A stretch of 64,000 nucleotides of DNA from positions 414,319-478,318 of the forward strand of contig JAQTLE010000001.1 in assembly GCA_028715055.1 (NCBI GenBank), written 5' to 3'. Origin of the DNA: Sulfurovaceae bacterium. GTDB lineage: Bacteria; Campylobacterota; Campylobacteria; Campylobacterales; Sulfurovaceae. Below the pieces are notes generated by a model. It saw only the letters and a list, made by a program, of their open reading frames with translations. It was not told the origin of the DNA and ran no database searches. The position numbers were made by a program, and so were the translations under genes. The stretch's first letter is position 1, and each line of letters starts with the position of its first letter. Shown in pieces: positions 1 through 9,003 of this stretch.

Positions 1-649
1 CAGGGATGCTTCCGGCAAGGATGGGACCATAAAAAGATTTATGGAGCATTTGAGCCCAAGGGAAGCTAAAGTTGTTGCATTAAACAAGCCAAGCGACGTA
101 GAGACAAAATCGTGGTATTTTCAAAGATATGTACCGGATCTGCCAAGTGGCGGCCAGATAGTTTTTTTTAATAGAAGTTGGTACAATAGGGCGGGTGTTG
201 AAAAAGTTATGGGCTTTTGTACAAAGAAAGAATATGAACTTTTTATGGAAGAGGTTGGTAATTTTGAAAATCTTTTGACACATTCAGGAATTATATTATT
301 CAAATATTATTTGGATATCAGTAAAAAAGAACAGAAAGAAAGATTGGAAAGCAGAAAAAAAGATCCGTTAAAACAGTGGAAATTAAGTCCGGTTGACAAT
401 CAAGCGCAAAAATATTGGGATGAATATTCCAAGGCAAGAGATGAAATGTTTGAAAATACTTCTTTTGGGTTTGCTCCTTGGTTCGTTGTCCATAGCGATG
501 ATAAAAAAATAGTCAGAATAAATATAATGAAACATTTTTTATCAAATGTGGATTATCCGCATAAAGACGAAAAGTATTTAAAATTCGACAATAGTGTTAT
601 TTGCCAATATTCACAAGAATGTCACGTAAAAGGATTGATAGCCAAATAA
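1..649 (+). CDS. ppk2: polyphosphate kinase 2 (PPK2 family), 3' part only
   Basis: PPK2 enzymes move phosphate between polyphosphate and nucleoside di- or triphosphates in the cytoplasm. The gene is cut by the left edge. The frame is open from base 2 and encodes the Walker A segment RDASGKDGTIKRF before the first ATG at 41, so that ATG is internal and not the start. Further on come the family's lid/Walker B signature NRSWYNRAGVEKVMGF (about bases 161-220) and the motif SWYFQRYVP. About 215 residues are visible, so roughly the first quarter to third is missing. The family call is firm. The PPK2 subclass, and so the preferred nucleotide and direction, cannot be judged. The gene stops 130 bases before thrC, which has its own promoter. 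Confidence 0.92.
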   Translation, partial: RDASGKDGTIKRFMEHLSPREAKVVALNKPSDVETKSWYFQRYVPDLPSGGQIVFFNRSWYNRAGVEKVMGFCTKKEYELFMEEVGNFENLLTHSGIILFKYYLDISKKEQKERLESRKKDPLKQWKLSPVDNQAQKYWDEYSKARDEMFENTSFGFAPWFVVHSDDKKIVRINIMKHFLSNVDYPHKDEKYLKFDNSVICQYSQECHVKGLIAK

Positions 650-715
650 TAATATTTATATACTATTCAATTTGTATTAATTTGTCCAAGATAATAAACT
701 CTTATTTTAAGATGG

Positions 716-721
716 TATAAT
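716..721 (+). promoter_or_regulatory. -10 box upstream of thrC
   Basis: TATAAT at 716-721 in an AT-rich spacer, 59 bases before the thrC ATG. No convincing -35 is seen, which is usual for sigma-70 promoters in this phylum. The ribosome-binding site is TAAGGA at about 765-770. Confidence 0.55.
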
Positions 722-779
722 TATTTTATAAATATTCTTGAGTATTTGCCAAGAAGAGAAGTAAATAAGGAATTTAAAT

Positions 780-2246
780 ATGAGATTTATCGAGACCCGA
801 GGCAACGATGGTATTAAAGCAAAATACGTAACATTTTCAGAAGCTATTTTATCACCTAGCGCTAGTTTCGGTGGACTTTATGTGCCAGAACAATTAACTG
901 ATTTGAATGAAGATTTTATAAACCAACATTTAAACAGCTCTTATAAAGTATTAGCACTTGATTTTTTAACTAAATGCAATATTGACATAGACAATGATAC
1001 TTTGCAAAAAGCACTTGCACGATATGATGCTTTTGATGATGCCAATAACCCTGTGCCGGTAGTCCAAATAGAAGATGATTGTTTTGTAAGTGAACTTTAT
1101 CATGGTCCTACACGCGCTTTTAAAGACATGGCACTGCAACCTTTCGGATATATACTAAGCTCACTTGCAAGCAAGAGAAATGAAAATTATCTCATAATGG
1201 CAGCTACAAGCGGTGATACAGGTCCGGCTACGCTTGAAACTTTTAAAAATCAAGCAAATGTCAAAGTAGCCTGTCTTTATCCTGACGGCGGCACAAGTGA
1301 CGTGCAAAGACTTCAAATGGTCACAGAAGATGCTTCAAATCTTTTTGTATTTGGGGTAAAAGGTGATTTTGATGATACACAAAATGCATTAAAATCACTT
1401 TTAGCTTCAGAAGACTTCAATGAAACCTTGCGAGCAAAGAATATTAAATTATCAGCAGCAAATTCTGTTAATTTTGGGCGCATAATATTTCAGATTATTT
1501 ATCATATCCATAGTTATATAGTTTTATTAAGAGATAACAAGATCGCAATGGGCGATAAGATATATCTTGTTGTGCCAAGCGGTAATTTCGGTAATGCATT
1601 GGGAGCATATTATGCTAAAAAAATGGGACTGCCTATAGCCAAGATACTTATTTCTTCAAATCAAAATAATATTTTGACAGATTGGATAACAACAGGTGCT
1701 TATGATTTGACAACCAGAAACTTAGTGCATACTATATCACCGGCTATGGACATACTAAAAAGCTCAAATGTTGAAAGAATATTGTTCGATAAATTTGGTT
1801 CAGTTAGAACAAAAGAACTGATGGATGATCTGGCATCAAACGGCAAATACTATCTAACATCTGATGAATTGAAAATTTTGAAAGAAGATTTTGATGCATC
1901 TTTTTCTTCTGATGATGAATGTGAAGCAGTAATTGGAGAGTATGCCAAAAAAGGTTATATAATGGATCCACATACAGCAACTTGCATAAGAGCTTATAAA
2001 ACTCTTAGAGAACAAAATTTACCCACAGTAGTATATTCGACAGCAGAATGGACTAAATTTAGCCCTACAGTTTCTAGGGCTTTGGGACATGAAGTCAAAA
2101 ATGACATTGATGCTTTAAACTGGATCAAAGATAATGTCGATTTACAAGTTCCAAAAATGATAATAGAATTATTTAGTAAACCGTTGATACACAATAAAGT
2201 TATAGATAAAAATACTATTAAGGAGAATATTTTTAGTATTTTATAG
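780..2246 (+). CDS. thrC: threonine synthase
   Basis: Converts O-phosphohomoserine to threonine and phosphate, the last step of threonine synthesis, using PLP in the cytoplasm. The 488-residue length fits the long proteobacterial class. The N-terminus MRFIETRGNDG and the PLP-lysine region HGPTRAFKDMALQPFG (lysine at residue 115) are typical. The phosphate-binding loop SGNFGNALGAYYAKK follows in the middle, and ATSGDTGPATLE lies ahead of it. The start is supported by TAAGGA about ten bases upstream and by the TATAAT box at 716. The LysM-domain gene follows within 20 bases and may be cotranscribed. Confidence 0.96.
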   Translation: MRFIETRGNDGIKAKYVTFSEAILSPSASFGGLYVPEQLTDLNEDFINQHLNSSYKVLALDFLTKCNIDIDNDTLQKALARYDAFDDANNPVPVVQIEDDCFVSELYHGPTRAFKDMALQPFGYILSSLASKRNENYLIMAATSGDTGPATLETFKNQANVKVACLYPDGGTSDVQRLQMVTEDASNLFVFGVKGDFDDTQNALKSLLASEDFNETLRAKNIKLSAANSVNFGRIIFQIIYHIHSYIVLLRDNKIAMGDKIYLVVPSGNFGNALGAYYAKKMGLPIAKILISSNQNNILTDWITTGAYDLTTRNLVHTISPAMDILKSSNVERILFDKFGSVRTKELMDDLASNGKYYLTSDELKILKEDFDASFSSDDECEAVIGEYAKKGYIMDPHTATCIRAYKTLREQNLPTVVYSTAEWTKFSPTVSRALGHEVKNDIDALNWIKDNVDLQVPKMIIELFSKPLIHNKVIDKNTIKENIFSIL

Positions 2247-2266
2247 CAATAATGCGAAGGAGGGTC

Positions 2267-3091
2267 ATGAAAAAAATTATATTTTTTATGATGCTTAGTT
2301 TTACAACGATTATTTTTGCACAAGAAACAACACAATTGGTCAATGATGCATCAGAGTGCGTAAAATTAAATTTTGAAACACCAAGATGCAGCCCTTATAA
2401 TCCAAAAACTACTCATCCAAAGTCGGATGATAATTATACACAGTCAAATAAAAAATCGATTATAAAACCCAAATCCAATATAGACAATAATAATTATTTG
2501 AATTTTGCTTCATTATCTCAAGCTTCAAACAATTATCAAAGTACCTATACTGTTGCAGCAGGCGATACTTTGGGGGTAATTGCTATAAAATTTGGCGTGG
2601 CGCAAGGAGAAATAAAAAGGTTAAATCCATCTATTGATTTTTACGATTTAAAAATAGGCACGCAATTATCAATGCCGCTTCCTCAAGATAAAATTGATGC
2701 GGTTGTAAAAAACAGTTACAAAGAAATGCTAGATGAAATTGCCAAGAAAAATGAAAAGTACAAAATTATAGAAGCACCCCAAGGTCGCCGGCTTAGGGTT
2801 ATGGCTTCTGCATATACGTCTCATGTTGCACAATCAGACAGCACTCCATTTGAGGCTGCATGGGGTCATCACCTTACTCCTGGCATGAAGATTATTGCAG
2901 TTTCCAGAGATTTAATTAGTGAATATGGAATTAGCAATGGCACAACAGTATATATTGGCGGATTAGACGGATATTATACGGTTAGGGATAAAATGAACAA
3001 AAGATATACAAGATATATAGATATATATATGGGGGTAGATATACCAAAAGCATTGCATTGGGGTAGAAGAAGTGTTATAATTTATTGGTAA
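2267..3091 (+). CDS. LysM and 3D-domain exported cell-wall protein
   Basis: A 274-residue exported protein. It starts with a signal peptide (MKKIIFFMMLSFTTIIFA), followed by a low-complexity Asn/Ser/Lys linker. A LysM peptidoglycan-binding domain covers about residues 93-138 (TYTVAAGDTLGVIAIKFG). The C-terminal third resembles the 3D (three-aspartate, MltA/RpfB-like barrel) domain, with RVMASAYTS and VRDKMNKRYTRYIDIYMG. Lytic transglycosylase or another peptidoglycan-remodelling role in the periplasm is inferred. An in-frame ATG at 2252 exists. I chose 2267 because it gives a clean signal peptide and sits just behind AAGGAGG (2257-2263), although that spacing is short. The stop abuts the convergent ABC-F gene with no intergenic base. 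Confidence 0.82.
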   Translation: MKKIIFFMMLSFTTIIFAQETTQLVNDASECVKLNFETPRCSPYNPKTTHPKSDDNYTQSNKKSIIKPKSNIDNNNYLNFASLSQASNNYQSTYTVAAGDTLGVIAIKFGVAQGEIKRLNPSIDFYDLKIGTQLSMPLPQDKIDAVVKNSYKEMLDEIAKKNEKYKIIEAPQGRRLRVMASAYTSHVAQSDSTPFEAAWGHHLTPGMKIIAVSRDLISEYGISNGTTVYIGGLDGYYTVRDKMNKRYTRYIDIYMGVDIPKALHWGRRSVIIYW

Positions 3092-5026
3092 TTATTGCAA
3101 AGATTCAAATAGCTCCCAAAGTTCCAAATATTTTTCACTTTTTGCATCATATTCGTTTTGAGTATCGATTAACATTTTTGTTATTTCATTTAGTCCTTTT
3201 TGTTGATAGCAATCAGGATTATTGAGACATTTGTGAAGTTCGTCTATTTTGTGCTCAAGTTCTTCTATCTCTTGAGGCAGTGTGTCAAATTCTCTTTGTT
3301 CTTTGTAGCTGAGTTTGGTTTTTGTTTTCGCTATGACGGGAGTAGCGATTTGCGGAGATTTAAATTCTTTTTCCATCGATTGGATCTCTCTAAGCTCTTT
3401 TTCTATGAGTAGATAATCACTATAAGATTGATGAGATTCCTCTATATTTCCTTTTCCGTCAAGTATAAAAAGTTTTGATGCCACCTTGTCCACAAAATAT
3501 CTATCATGCGAAACAACCAGCAAAGCGCCGCCAAAATTTATGAGCTGCTCTTCTAGAATAGTAATGGTTTGAATATCAAGATCATTTGTAGGTTCATCAA
3601 GAATAAGACAATCAACCTTTTTTGTAAACAGCAATGCAAGTGCAACGCGATTTTTTTCTCCACCGCTAAGCATACCTATTTTTTGGTCTAAAAATTCTTT
3701 TGGGAATAAAAAGCTTTTTAGATAACCATATACATGCATATTTTTTCCATCAACTTCTATGATATCTCCACCATTAGGGCAAAAAGTCTCTAGCAAACTT
3801 TTTTCGTTATCTAACATATCTCTATGTTGATCAAAATAGCCTATAGCGAAATCACCACTGTCAACCTTGCCTCCCTGCGGTGTTATTTTGCCAAGCAGAA
3901 GCTTTAATAATGTGGATTTGCCAGATCCATTAATTCCCACTATTGCTATTTTGTCATGTTGTAGTATTCGTGTTGTAAAATTTGTAATTAGAGATTTCTT
4001 CGGCAAGCCATATGTCACATTATTAAGATCAAAAAGCATTTTTTTTCTAGATACACTTTCATCGCGATTGAAATGTTTCTTTTCTCTTTCTAATTCTATG
4101 ACCATCTTACGAATAAGCGTAGGGTTTTTTTGGGCATTTTCACGAAGTTCAAAGACTCTTTGTTTACGTCCTTGATTTCTTTTTTCTCTAGCTCTTACGC
4201 CTTTGCTGAGCCAAGCTTCTTCTTGTTTAAGAAGTCTTAATAGGTTTTCATGTCCTTTTTGCAAAGAATGAAGTCGTTGTTCTTTGAGAGTAAGATAGTT
4301 TTGGTATCCACCTTGATAGCTTACAAGTTGTTGATTATCTACCTCTACAACTCTGGTAGCTATGGTATCTATGAAATATCTGTCATGTGATATAAATAAA
4401 AGTGTAAATTTTTCTTTTAACAATATTTCTTCTAAGAATTCTACCATATACACGTCTAAGTGGTTTGTCGGTTCATCCAGCAAAAGCACATCAGGTTTTT
4501 TTAGTATTAGTCCAGCCAAAGCAACACGGCGTTGTTCGCCACCAGAGAGAGAATCTACAAGTCTGTTTTCATAATCTTTGAGCTTGAATTCTTGCAATAC
4601 CCGCTCTATTTTATCATCCAAATTCCAAGCATTATGATGGTCTAGAAAGTTTGTAAGTTCGGCATGTTTTTTGAGAAGTTCTTTATTGTCAAAATCGGTT
4701 GCCAATTTTTCGCCGATTTTATCATAGGCAAGTTTAGCTTCATATAGTTCTGCCAATTCTAAACTTATTGCTTCTCTGACTGTAAGATTAGGCTTGAAGA
4801 GCGGATGTTGCGATAACATTTCTATTTGCACATTGCCTTGAACTACTCTTTTGCCTTCTGTTGGTTCTTCTGTGCCGGCTATTATTTTCATTAAAGTAGA
4901 TTTGCCACATCCATTTTGACCGACAATAGCTATTCTTTCTCCTTCGTTTAGATGAAAATCAACACTGTCAAGTAGTATTTTGATGTTATATTGTTTTTTG
5001 ATAGCGAAGAGATCTACTAATGCCAC
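3092..5026 (-). CDS. ABC-F family ATPase (Uup-like)
   Basis: A soluble twin ABC-ATPase of 644 residues with no membrane segments, so an ABC-F protein acting at the ribosome or on nucleic acid rather than a transporter. The first domain has Walker A GQNGCGKST (about 36-44), signature LSGGEQRR and Walker B VLLLDEPTNHLD. The second has GINGSGKST, LSGGEKNR and CLILDEPTNDLD. The two are joined by the long charged linker typical of ABC-F. The C-terminal 90 residues are a charged coiled coil, as in Uup. The start is a GTG preceded by AAGGA (minus strand, about 5037-5033). Which ABC-F subfamily it belongs to is not certain. Confidence 0.9.
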   Translation of the reverse strand: MALVDLFAIKKQYNIKILLDSVDFHLNEGERIAIVGQNGCGKSTLMKIIAGTEEPTEGKRVVQGNVQIEMLSQHPLFKPNLTVREAISLELAELYEAKLAYDKIGEKLATDFDNKELLKKHAELTNFLDHHNAWNLDDKIERVLQEFKLKDYENRLVDSLSGGEQRRVALAGLILKKPDVLLLDEPTNHLDVYMVEFLEEILLKEKFTLLFISHDRYFIDTIATRVVEVDNQQLVSYQGGYQNYLTLKEQRLHSLQKGHENLLRLLKQEEAWLSKGVRAREKRNQGRKQRVFELRENAQKNPTLIRKMVIELEREKKHFNRDESVSRKKMLFDLNNVTYGLPKKSLITNFTTRILQHDKIAIVGINGSGKSTLLKLLLGKITPQGGKVDSGDFAIGYFDQHRDMLDNEKSLLETFCPNGGDIIEVDGKNMHVYGYLKSFLFPKEFLDQKIGMLSGGEKNRVALALLFTKKVDCLILDEPTNDLDIQTITILEEQLINFGGALLVVSHDRYFVDKVASKLFILDGKGNIEESHQSYSDYLLIEKELREIQSMEKEFKSPQIATPVIAKTKTKLSYKEQREFDTLPQEIEELEHKIDELHKCLNNPDCYQQKGLNEITKMLIDTQNEYDAKSEKYLELWELFESLQ

Positions 5027-5052
5027 GAACCGTCCTTGGATTTAATTGGCGT

Positions 5053-5058
5053 ATTATA
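5053..5058 (-). promoter_or_regulatory. -10 box for the ABC-F gene
   Basis: The minus strand reads TATAAT at 5058-5053, 26 bases upstream of the GTG start, inside GGTATAATACG. The 87-base divergent spacer also has to hold the promoter of the Ste24-type protease on the other strand. Confidence 0.55.
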
Positions 5059-5113
5059 CCAAAAAAGCCACTTTAAGCTTAACAAGATATATTTCAAATA
5101 AAAAAGGCAATAT

Positions 5114-6382
5114 ATGCTTAAAGCATTGATCATATTATTTTCCGTGTATACAGCTATCAAAGTATATGTTTCTGTTATGCAAATGGGCTATATCGTTGAT
5201 GAAAAACACAAAGACGCCGTGCTGATGACAAAAGCAAAATATCTAGAAGCAGCAAATTATGCTATAGCAAAAGAAAAGGTAGATCTTACTTCGCATTTAG
5301 TGGAGTACCTTCTGTTTATTTGGTGGGCATTGATAGGATTTGGAGCACTGTATGGCTTCTTATCTCAATATATATCAGAATCTCCATTTTGGGGCAGCAT
5401 CATATTTTTGGTTGGATATTTTACTATTGAATATATTGTATCCCTGCCGTTAAGTATTTATCAAACTTTTGTGATAGATAAACATTTTGGGTTTACTAAG
5501 ACCACACCAAAACTGTTTATTATAGATCAAATTAAAAGCATTATGCTTTTTTTGACTATAGGAATCGGGATAACGTCACTATTGGTGTGGATAATAGAAA
5601 ATTTTGAGATGTGGTGGCTATATGGATTTGCGGCTATTATGTTTATTTTGCTGATAGCAAATTTTGCATATCCGACTATATTCGCGCCAATGTTCAACAA
5701 ATTTACTCCCCTAGAAGACAAAGTGCTGGAAAACAAGATCGAAACACTCATGAAAAATGCCGGCATGAAAGCTAATGGCGTGTTTGTCATGGATGCCAGC
5801 AAAAGAGATAATCGTCTAAATGCATACTTTGGCGGTTTTGGCAAGAGTAAAAGAGTAGTGTTGTTTGATACGCTTTTGGAAAAGCTTAGTCACGATGAGC
5901 TTATAGCTGTTCTAGGGCATGAGCTTGGTCATTATAAACATGGAGATATTTGGAAAAATATTGCACTTATGACAATTCTGTTTTTTGGAGTATTTTATCT
6001 TTTGGGGCATTTACCTGAATCAATCTTTGCGGAACTTCACACAACACCTATCGCAGGAGTAAAAATAGCATTAATAATGCTTGTATTTCCTCTTTTGGCT
6101 TTCATTTGGATGCCAATTATGAGTCTGTTTAGTCGTCACAATGAATATCAAGCTGATAAGTATGGTTCTAGCATAGGCGGCAAGGAGCACTTAGTGTCAG
6201 CCTTGATCAAGTTGGTGGAAGAAAACAAAGCGTTTCCAAAATCTCATCCGTTGTTTATATTTTTTTATTATTCTCATCCTCCTATTTTAGAACGTCTTAA
6301 AGCTTTGGGATTTGATGAATCTAATTATAAGAATGAATCATCATTGCCGCATGACGGTATTTTTTCTTTTATAAAGAATTAG
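5114..6382 (+). CDS. M48 family membrane metalloprotease (Ste24/CAAX-protease type)
   Basis: An integral membrane zinc protease of 422 residues. Several hydrophobic segments lie at the N-terminus (around residues 1-20, 65-85, 95-115, 140-185), then the catalytic HELGH motif at 269-273, another hydrophobic stretch, and the third zinc ligand in NEYQAD (Glu343). The arrangement and length match the Ste24/CAAX protease branch of M48 rather than the shorter HtpX branch. Bacterial members have no known prenylated substrates, so a membrane protein quality-control role is only an inference. The next gene, prmC, starts two bases after the stop, so the two are probably cotranscribed. Confidence 0.9.
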   Translation: MLKALIILFSVYTAIKVYVSVMQMGYIVDEKHKDAVLMTKAKYLEAANYAIAKEKVDLTSHLVEYLLFIWWALIGFGALYGFLSQYISESPFWGSIIFLVGYFTIEYIVSLPLSIYQTFVIDKHFGFTKTTPKLFIIDQIKSIMLFLTIGIGITSLLVWIIENFEMWWLYGFAAIMFILLIANFAYPTIFAPMFNKFTPLEDKVLENKIETLMKNAGMKANGVFVMDASKRDNRLNAYFGGFGKSKRVVLFDTLLEKLSHDELIAVLGHELGHYKHGDIWKNIALMTILFFGVFYLLGHLPESIFAELHTTPIAGVKIALIMLVFPLLAFIWMPIMSLFSRHNEYQADKYGSSIGGKEHLVSALIKLVEENKAFPKSHPLFIFFYYSHPPILERLKALGFDESNYKNESSLPHDGIFSFIKN

Positions 6383-6384
6383 CA

Positions 6385-7206
6385 GTGACTATAAAAGAAA
6401 CTCTTAACTTTGCTAGCGAACAATTAAAATCAAGCTGTGAGCGTCCTTTGTTTGAAGCAGAGCTGCTTTTGGCTTATCATTTGCATAAAGATAGGGTTTA
6501 TCTTCATGCGCATGAAAATGATGATGTGGTAGAAAATATAGAGATCTTTGAAGCGCTTATAGCAAGAAGAGCATCATATGAGCCGTATGAATACATTGTC
6601 GGCAAAACAAGTTTTTACGATATTGAATTATTTGTAGAACGCGGTGTTTTGATACCGCGTCCGGAAACTGAGTTGTTGATTGATGAGGTTTCATCTATTA
6701 TTGAAAAAGAGAATCTTACATCAATTGCAGAAATAGGAATAGGAAGTGGAGCTATATCGATAGTATTGGCACGTAAATTTCCATCTTTAAAGATAATAGC
6801 CACAGATATATCCGCAGATGCTCTTAATATAGCCAAAAAAAATATAGAGACATTTAGGTTGTCCGATAGGATCGCTCTGATGCAAACAAACCTTCTTGAC
6901 GGTATTGATGCAAAAGTCGATTTGGTAGTAAGTAATCCTCCGTATATTGCTCATGATGCGTTATTGGAATCCAATGTTATAGATTATGAACCGCATACCG
7001 CACTTTTTGGAGGAGATATAGGCGATGAATTATTAAAACAGATCATTATTCAAGTCCGAGAAAGAAAAATCTCTTACCTCGCATGCGAGATGGGGTATGA
7101 CCAAAAAGCATCGATGGAGCTTTTTTTAACACAACTTGGAGTACAATATACTAGGTTCTACGATGACCTAGCTGGATTAAACCGCGGATTTATAATAAAA
7201 TTTTAA
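6385..7206 (+). CDS. prmC: peptide chain release factor glutamine N5-methyltransferase
   Basis: Methylates the glutamine of the GGQ motif in release factors, using S-adenosylmethionine. It has a helical N-terminal substrate-recognition domain (about 1-90), the SAM loop AEIGIGSGAIS (115-125) and the catalytic NPPY at 184-187, which is diagnostic of the PrmC/HemK branch of amide methyltransferases. The length (273) is normal. The start is GTG at 6385, two bases after the protease stop. The DUF4149 gene follows after nine bases, suggesting one transcript. Confidence 0.94.
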   Translation: MTIKETLNFASEQLKSSCERPLFEAELLLAYHLHKDRVYLHAHENDDVVENIEIFEALIARRASYEPYEYIVGKTSFYDIELFVERGVLIPRPETELLIDEVSSIIEKENLTSIAEIGIGSGAISIVLARKFPSLKIIATDISADALNIAKKNIETFRLSDRIALMQTNLLDGIDAKVDLVVSNPPYIAHDALLESNVIDYEPHTALFGGDIGDELLKQIIIQVRERKISYLACEMGYDQKASMELFLTQLGVQYTRFYDDLAGLNRGFIIKF

Positions 7207-7215
7207 AGGATTTGC

Positions 7216-7695
7216 ATGTCACCAATTTTTCGTAACGTTACAATGGCTTATTTGATTTTTTTATCTGCCGTTTTAGGCGCATCTTTGTATGCAGGCATAG
7301 TGGTCGCTCCTATAACATTCAATACAGAAGCAATATTTGGCTCTCCTGTCTTAAGTCAGTTTCAAGAGGGTATGATAATGACCCAAAATTTTATTAAATT
7401 ATCGTATATGGTAACTTTGTCTGTGATAGCGGTCGTTATATATGAGGGTTATAAGTATAAAATGGGAGAAAGAGATATATTGACGTCTATATCATTCTTT
7501 TTGGTGGTAGCCACAGGGCTTATGTTTTCATACTACTATTTGCCGGATATAATTCTTATGCAACAAGCAGGTGAAGAGATGACAAAAACACAACTTTTTT
7601 TGGACACACATAAAGGTTCTGAGATTGATTTTAAGATATATGTATTTGCTTTGCTTCTTCTCTTGATCAGAAATTTCAAAAAAGCATTACGTTAA
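7216..7695 (+). CDS. DUF4149-like small membrane protein
   Basis: A 159-residue protein with about four predicted membrane helices (around 10-30, 55-75, 90-110, 138-155). The first carries SAVLGASLYAGIVVAP, reminiscent of DUF4149-type proteins. Function unknown. It follows prmC at nine bases, with AAAGGA ahead of its ATG, so it is probably in the prmC transcript. No catalytic motif is visible. Confidence 0.7.
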   Translation: MSPIFRNVTMAYLIFLSAVLGASLYAGIVVAPITFNTEAIFGSPVLSQFQEGMIMTQNFIKLSYMVTLSVIAVVIYEGYKYKMGERDILTSISFFLVVATGLMFSYYYLPDIILMQQAGEEMTKTQLFLDTHKGSEIDFKIYVFALLLLLIRNFKKALR

Positions 7696-7708
7696 GGAAA
7701 TAAAAATA

Positions 7709-8194
7709 ATGAGTGAAGCGATAAGGCATCCCTTTTCACCTATAGTGTTTAAAGATACAAAGACGCTGATATTAGGGTCATTTCCTAGTGTGAAATCGAT
7801 AGAAAATAATTTTTATTATAATCATCCTCAAAATCAATTTTGGAAAATTCTATCGTCTATAACCTCTTATCCTATAAATAACAGAGATCAAAAAATTTGG
7901 CTTTTGAAAGAGGCGAAACTTGGGCTTTGGGATATGATAAGTAGTTGTAGCAGGGAAAATTCAGCTGACAGCTCCATAGAAGATGAAGAAGTTAATGATA
8001 TAGCATCATTCATTGAAAAAAATACTTCGATAGAAACAATTGCATTTACAGGCAGAAAATCACAGACATTATTTGAGCTGAATTTTGGATATCTGGATAT
8101 AAATACTTGTTATTTGCCTTCACCATCCAGTGCTTATGCCAAGCTTTCGCTAGAGCAAAAAATAATTGCATATAAAAAGAATTTAAAATTATGA
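7709..8194 (+). CDS. DNA-deoxyinosine (hypoxanthine) glycosylase, UDG superfamily
   Basis: Base-excision repair enzyme predicted to remove deaminated adenine (hypoxanthine) from DNA. The N-terminal signature LILGSFPSVKS, followed by FYYNHPQNQFWKIL, is that of the small hypoxanthine-DNA glycosylase branch of the uracil-DNA glycosylase fold. The C-terminal CYLPSPSSAYAKLS supplies the second active-site loop (in place of the usual HPS/T). The length of 161 is right for the family. Its stop overlaps the apaH start by four bases (ATGA), so the two are translationally coupled. Confidence 0.85.
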   Translation: MSEAIRHPFSPIVFKDTKTLILGSFPSVKSIENNFYYNHPQNQFWKILSSITSYPINNRDQKIWLLKEAKLGLWDMISSCSRENSADSSIEDEEVNDIASFIEKNTSIETIAFTGRKSQTLFELNFGYLDINTCYLPSPSSAYAKLSLEQKIIAYKKNLKL

Positions 8195-9003
8195 TATGGG
8201 CAATAGGTGATTTACAGGGATGCTATAAGCCATTTATGAAACTTTTAAAGAAAATAGATTTTGATCCTGATAGAGATAAATTATGGTTGGTCGGAGATTT
8301 AGTTAATCGTGGCAAAGGTTCCCTTGAGGTTTTAGAATATGTATATGAACACCAAAAAAGTATCCAAATCGTACTTGGAAATCATGACATATCACTCATA
8401 GCTGCTTATTACGGTATAAAAACAGCAAATCCGACAATTGAACCGATTTTAAATTCACCGCGTGCAAAAGAGTTAACAGATTGGCTCAGAAATCAGCCAT
8501 TTTTATATGTAGATAATGAGCTTGGATACTGTATGTCCCATGCGGGTATATCACCATTATTTGATTTAAAAACAGCAAGTAAATATGCAAGAAGTCTTGA
8601 AAAAAAGCTTGCTAGCGATGATGCAGCCAGGTGGCTTAAAGATATTCTTAAAAAAACAACCAATTATTTAAATTATGGCACCACTGATAAAGAGAAAGAA
8701 ACATTTGCCTTTAGTTCATTTTTGCATATGCGCTATTGTTTTGATGATGGAAGTATTGAAACTAGCGAAAAGGGCACTCCAACACAAAATTTAGAAAATA
8801 AAGGTCTTAAACCATGGTTTTTGTATCCCGGCAGAAAGTCTATTGAACAAAAAATAATTTTTGGACACTGGTCAGCATTAGGATTTTATGAAGATGATAA
8901 TGTTTTAGCGATTGATACTGGATGTGTGTGGAACGGAAAATTAACAGCTGTTAGGCTTGATGACAGAGCCATCAAGCCGTATGCTGTTGAATGTAATAAT
9001 TAG
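8191..9003 (+). CDS. apaH: symmetrical bis(5'-nucleosyl)-tetraphosphatase
   Basis: Cleaves Ap4A to two ADP, removing a stress alarmone. The metallophosphatase motifs are intact: GDLQGCY (residues 6-12), GDLVNRGKGSLEVL and GNHDI, with the later SHAGI and GHWSALGF motifs. At 270 residues it matches E. coli ApaH. The start overlaps the preceding glycosylase stop. The stop overlaps the convergent glutathionylspermidine-synthase-like gene by four bases. Confidence 0.94.
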   Translation: MIWAIGDLQGCYKPFMKLLKKIDFDPDRDKLWLVGDLVNRGKGSLEVLEYVYEHQKSIQIVLGNHDISLIAAYYGIKTANPTIEPILNSPRAKELTDWLRNQPFLYVDNELGYCMSHAGISPLFDLKTASKYARSLEKKLASDDAARWLKDILKKTTNYLNYGTTDKEKETFAFSSFLHMRYCFDDGSIETSEKGTPTQNLENKGLKPWFLYPGRKSIEQKIIFGHWSALGFYEDDNVLAIDTGCVWNGKLTAVRLDDRAIKPYAVECNN

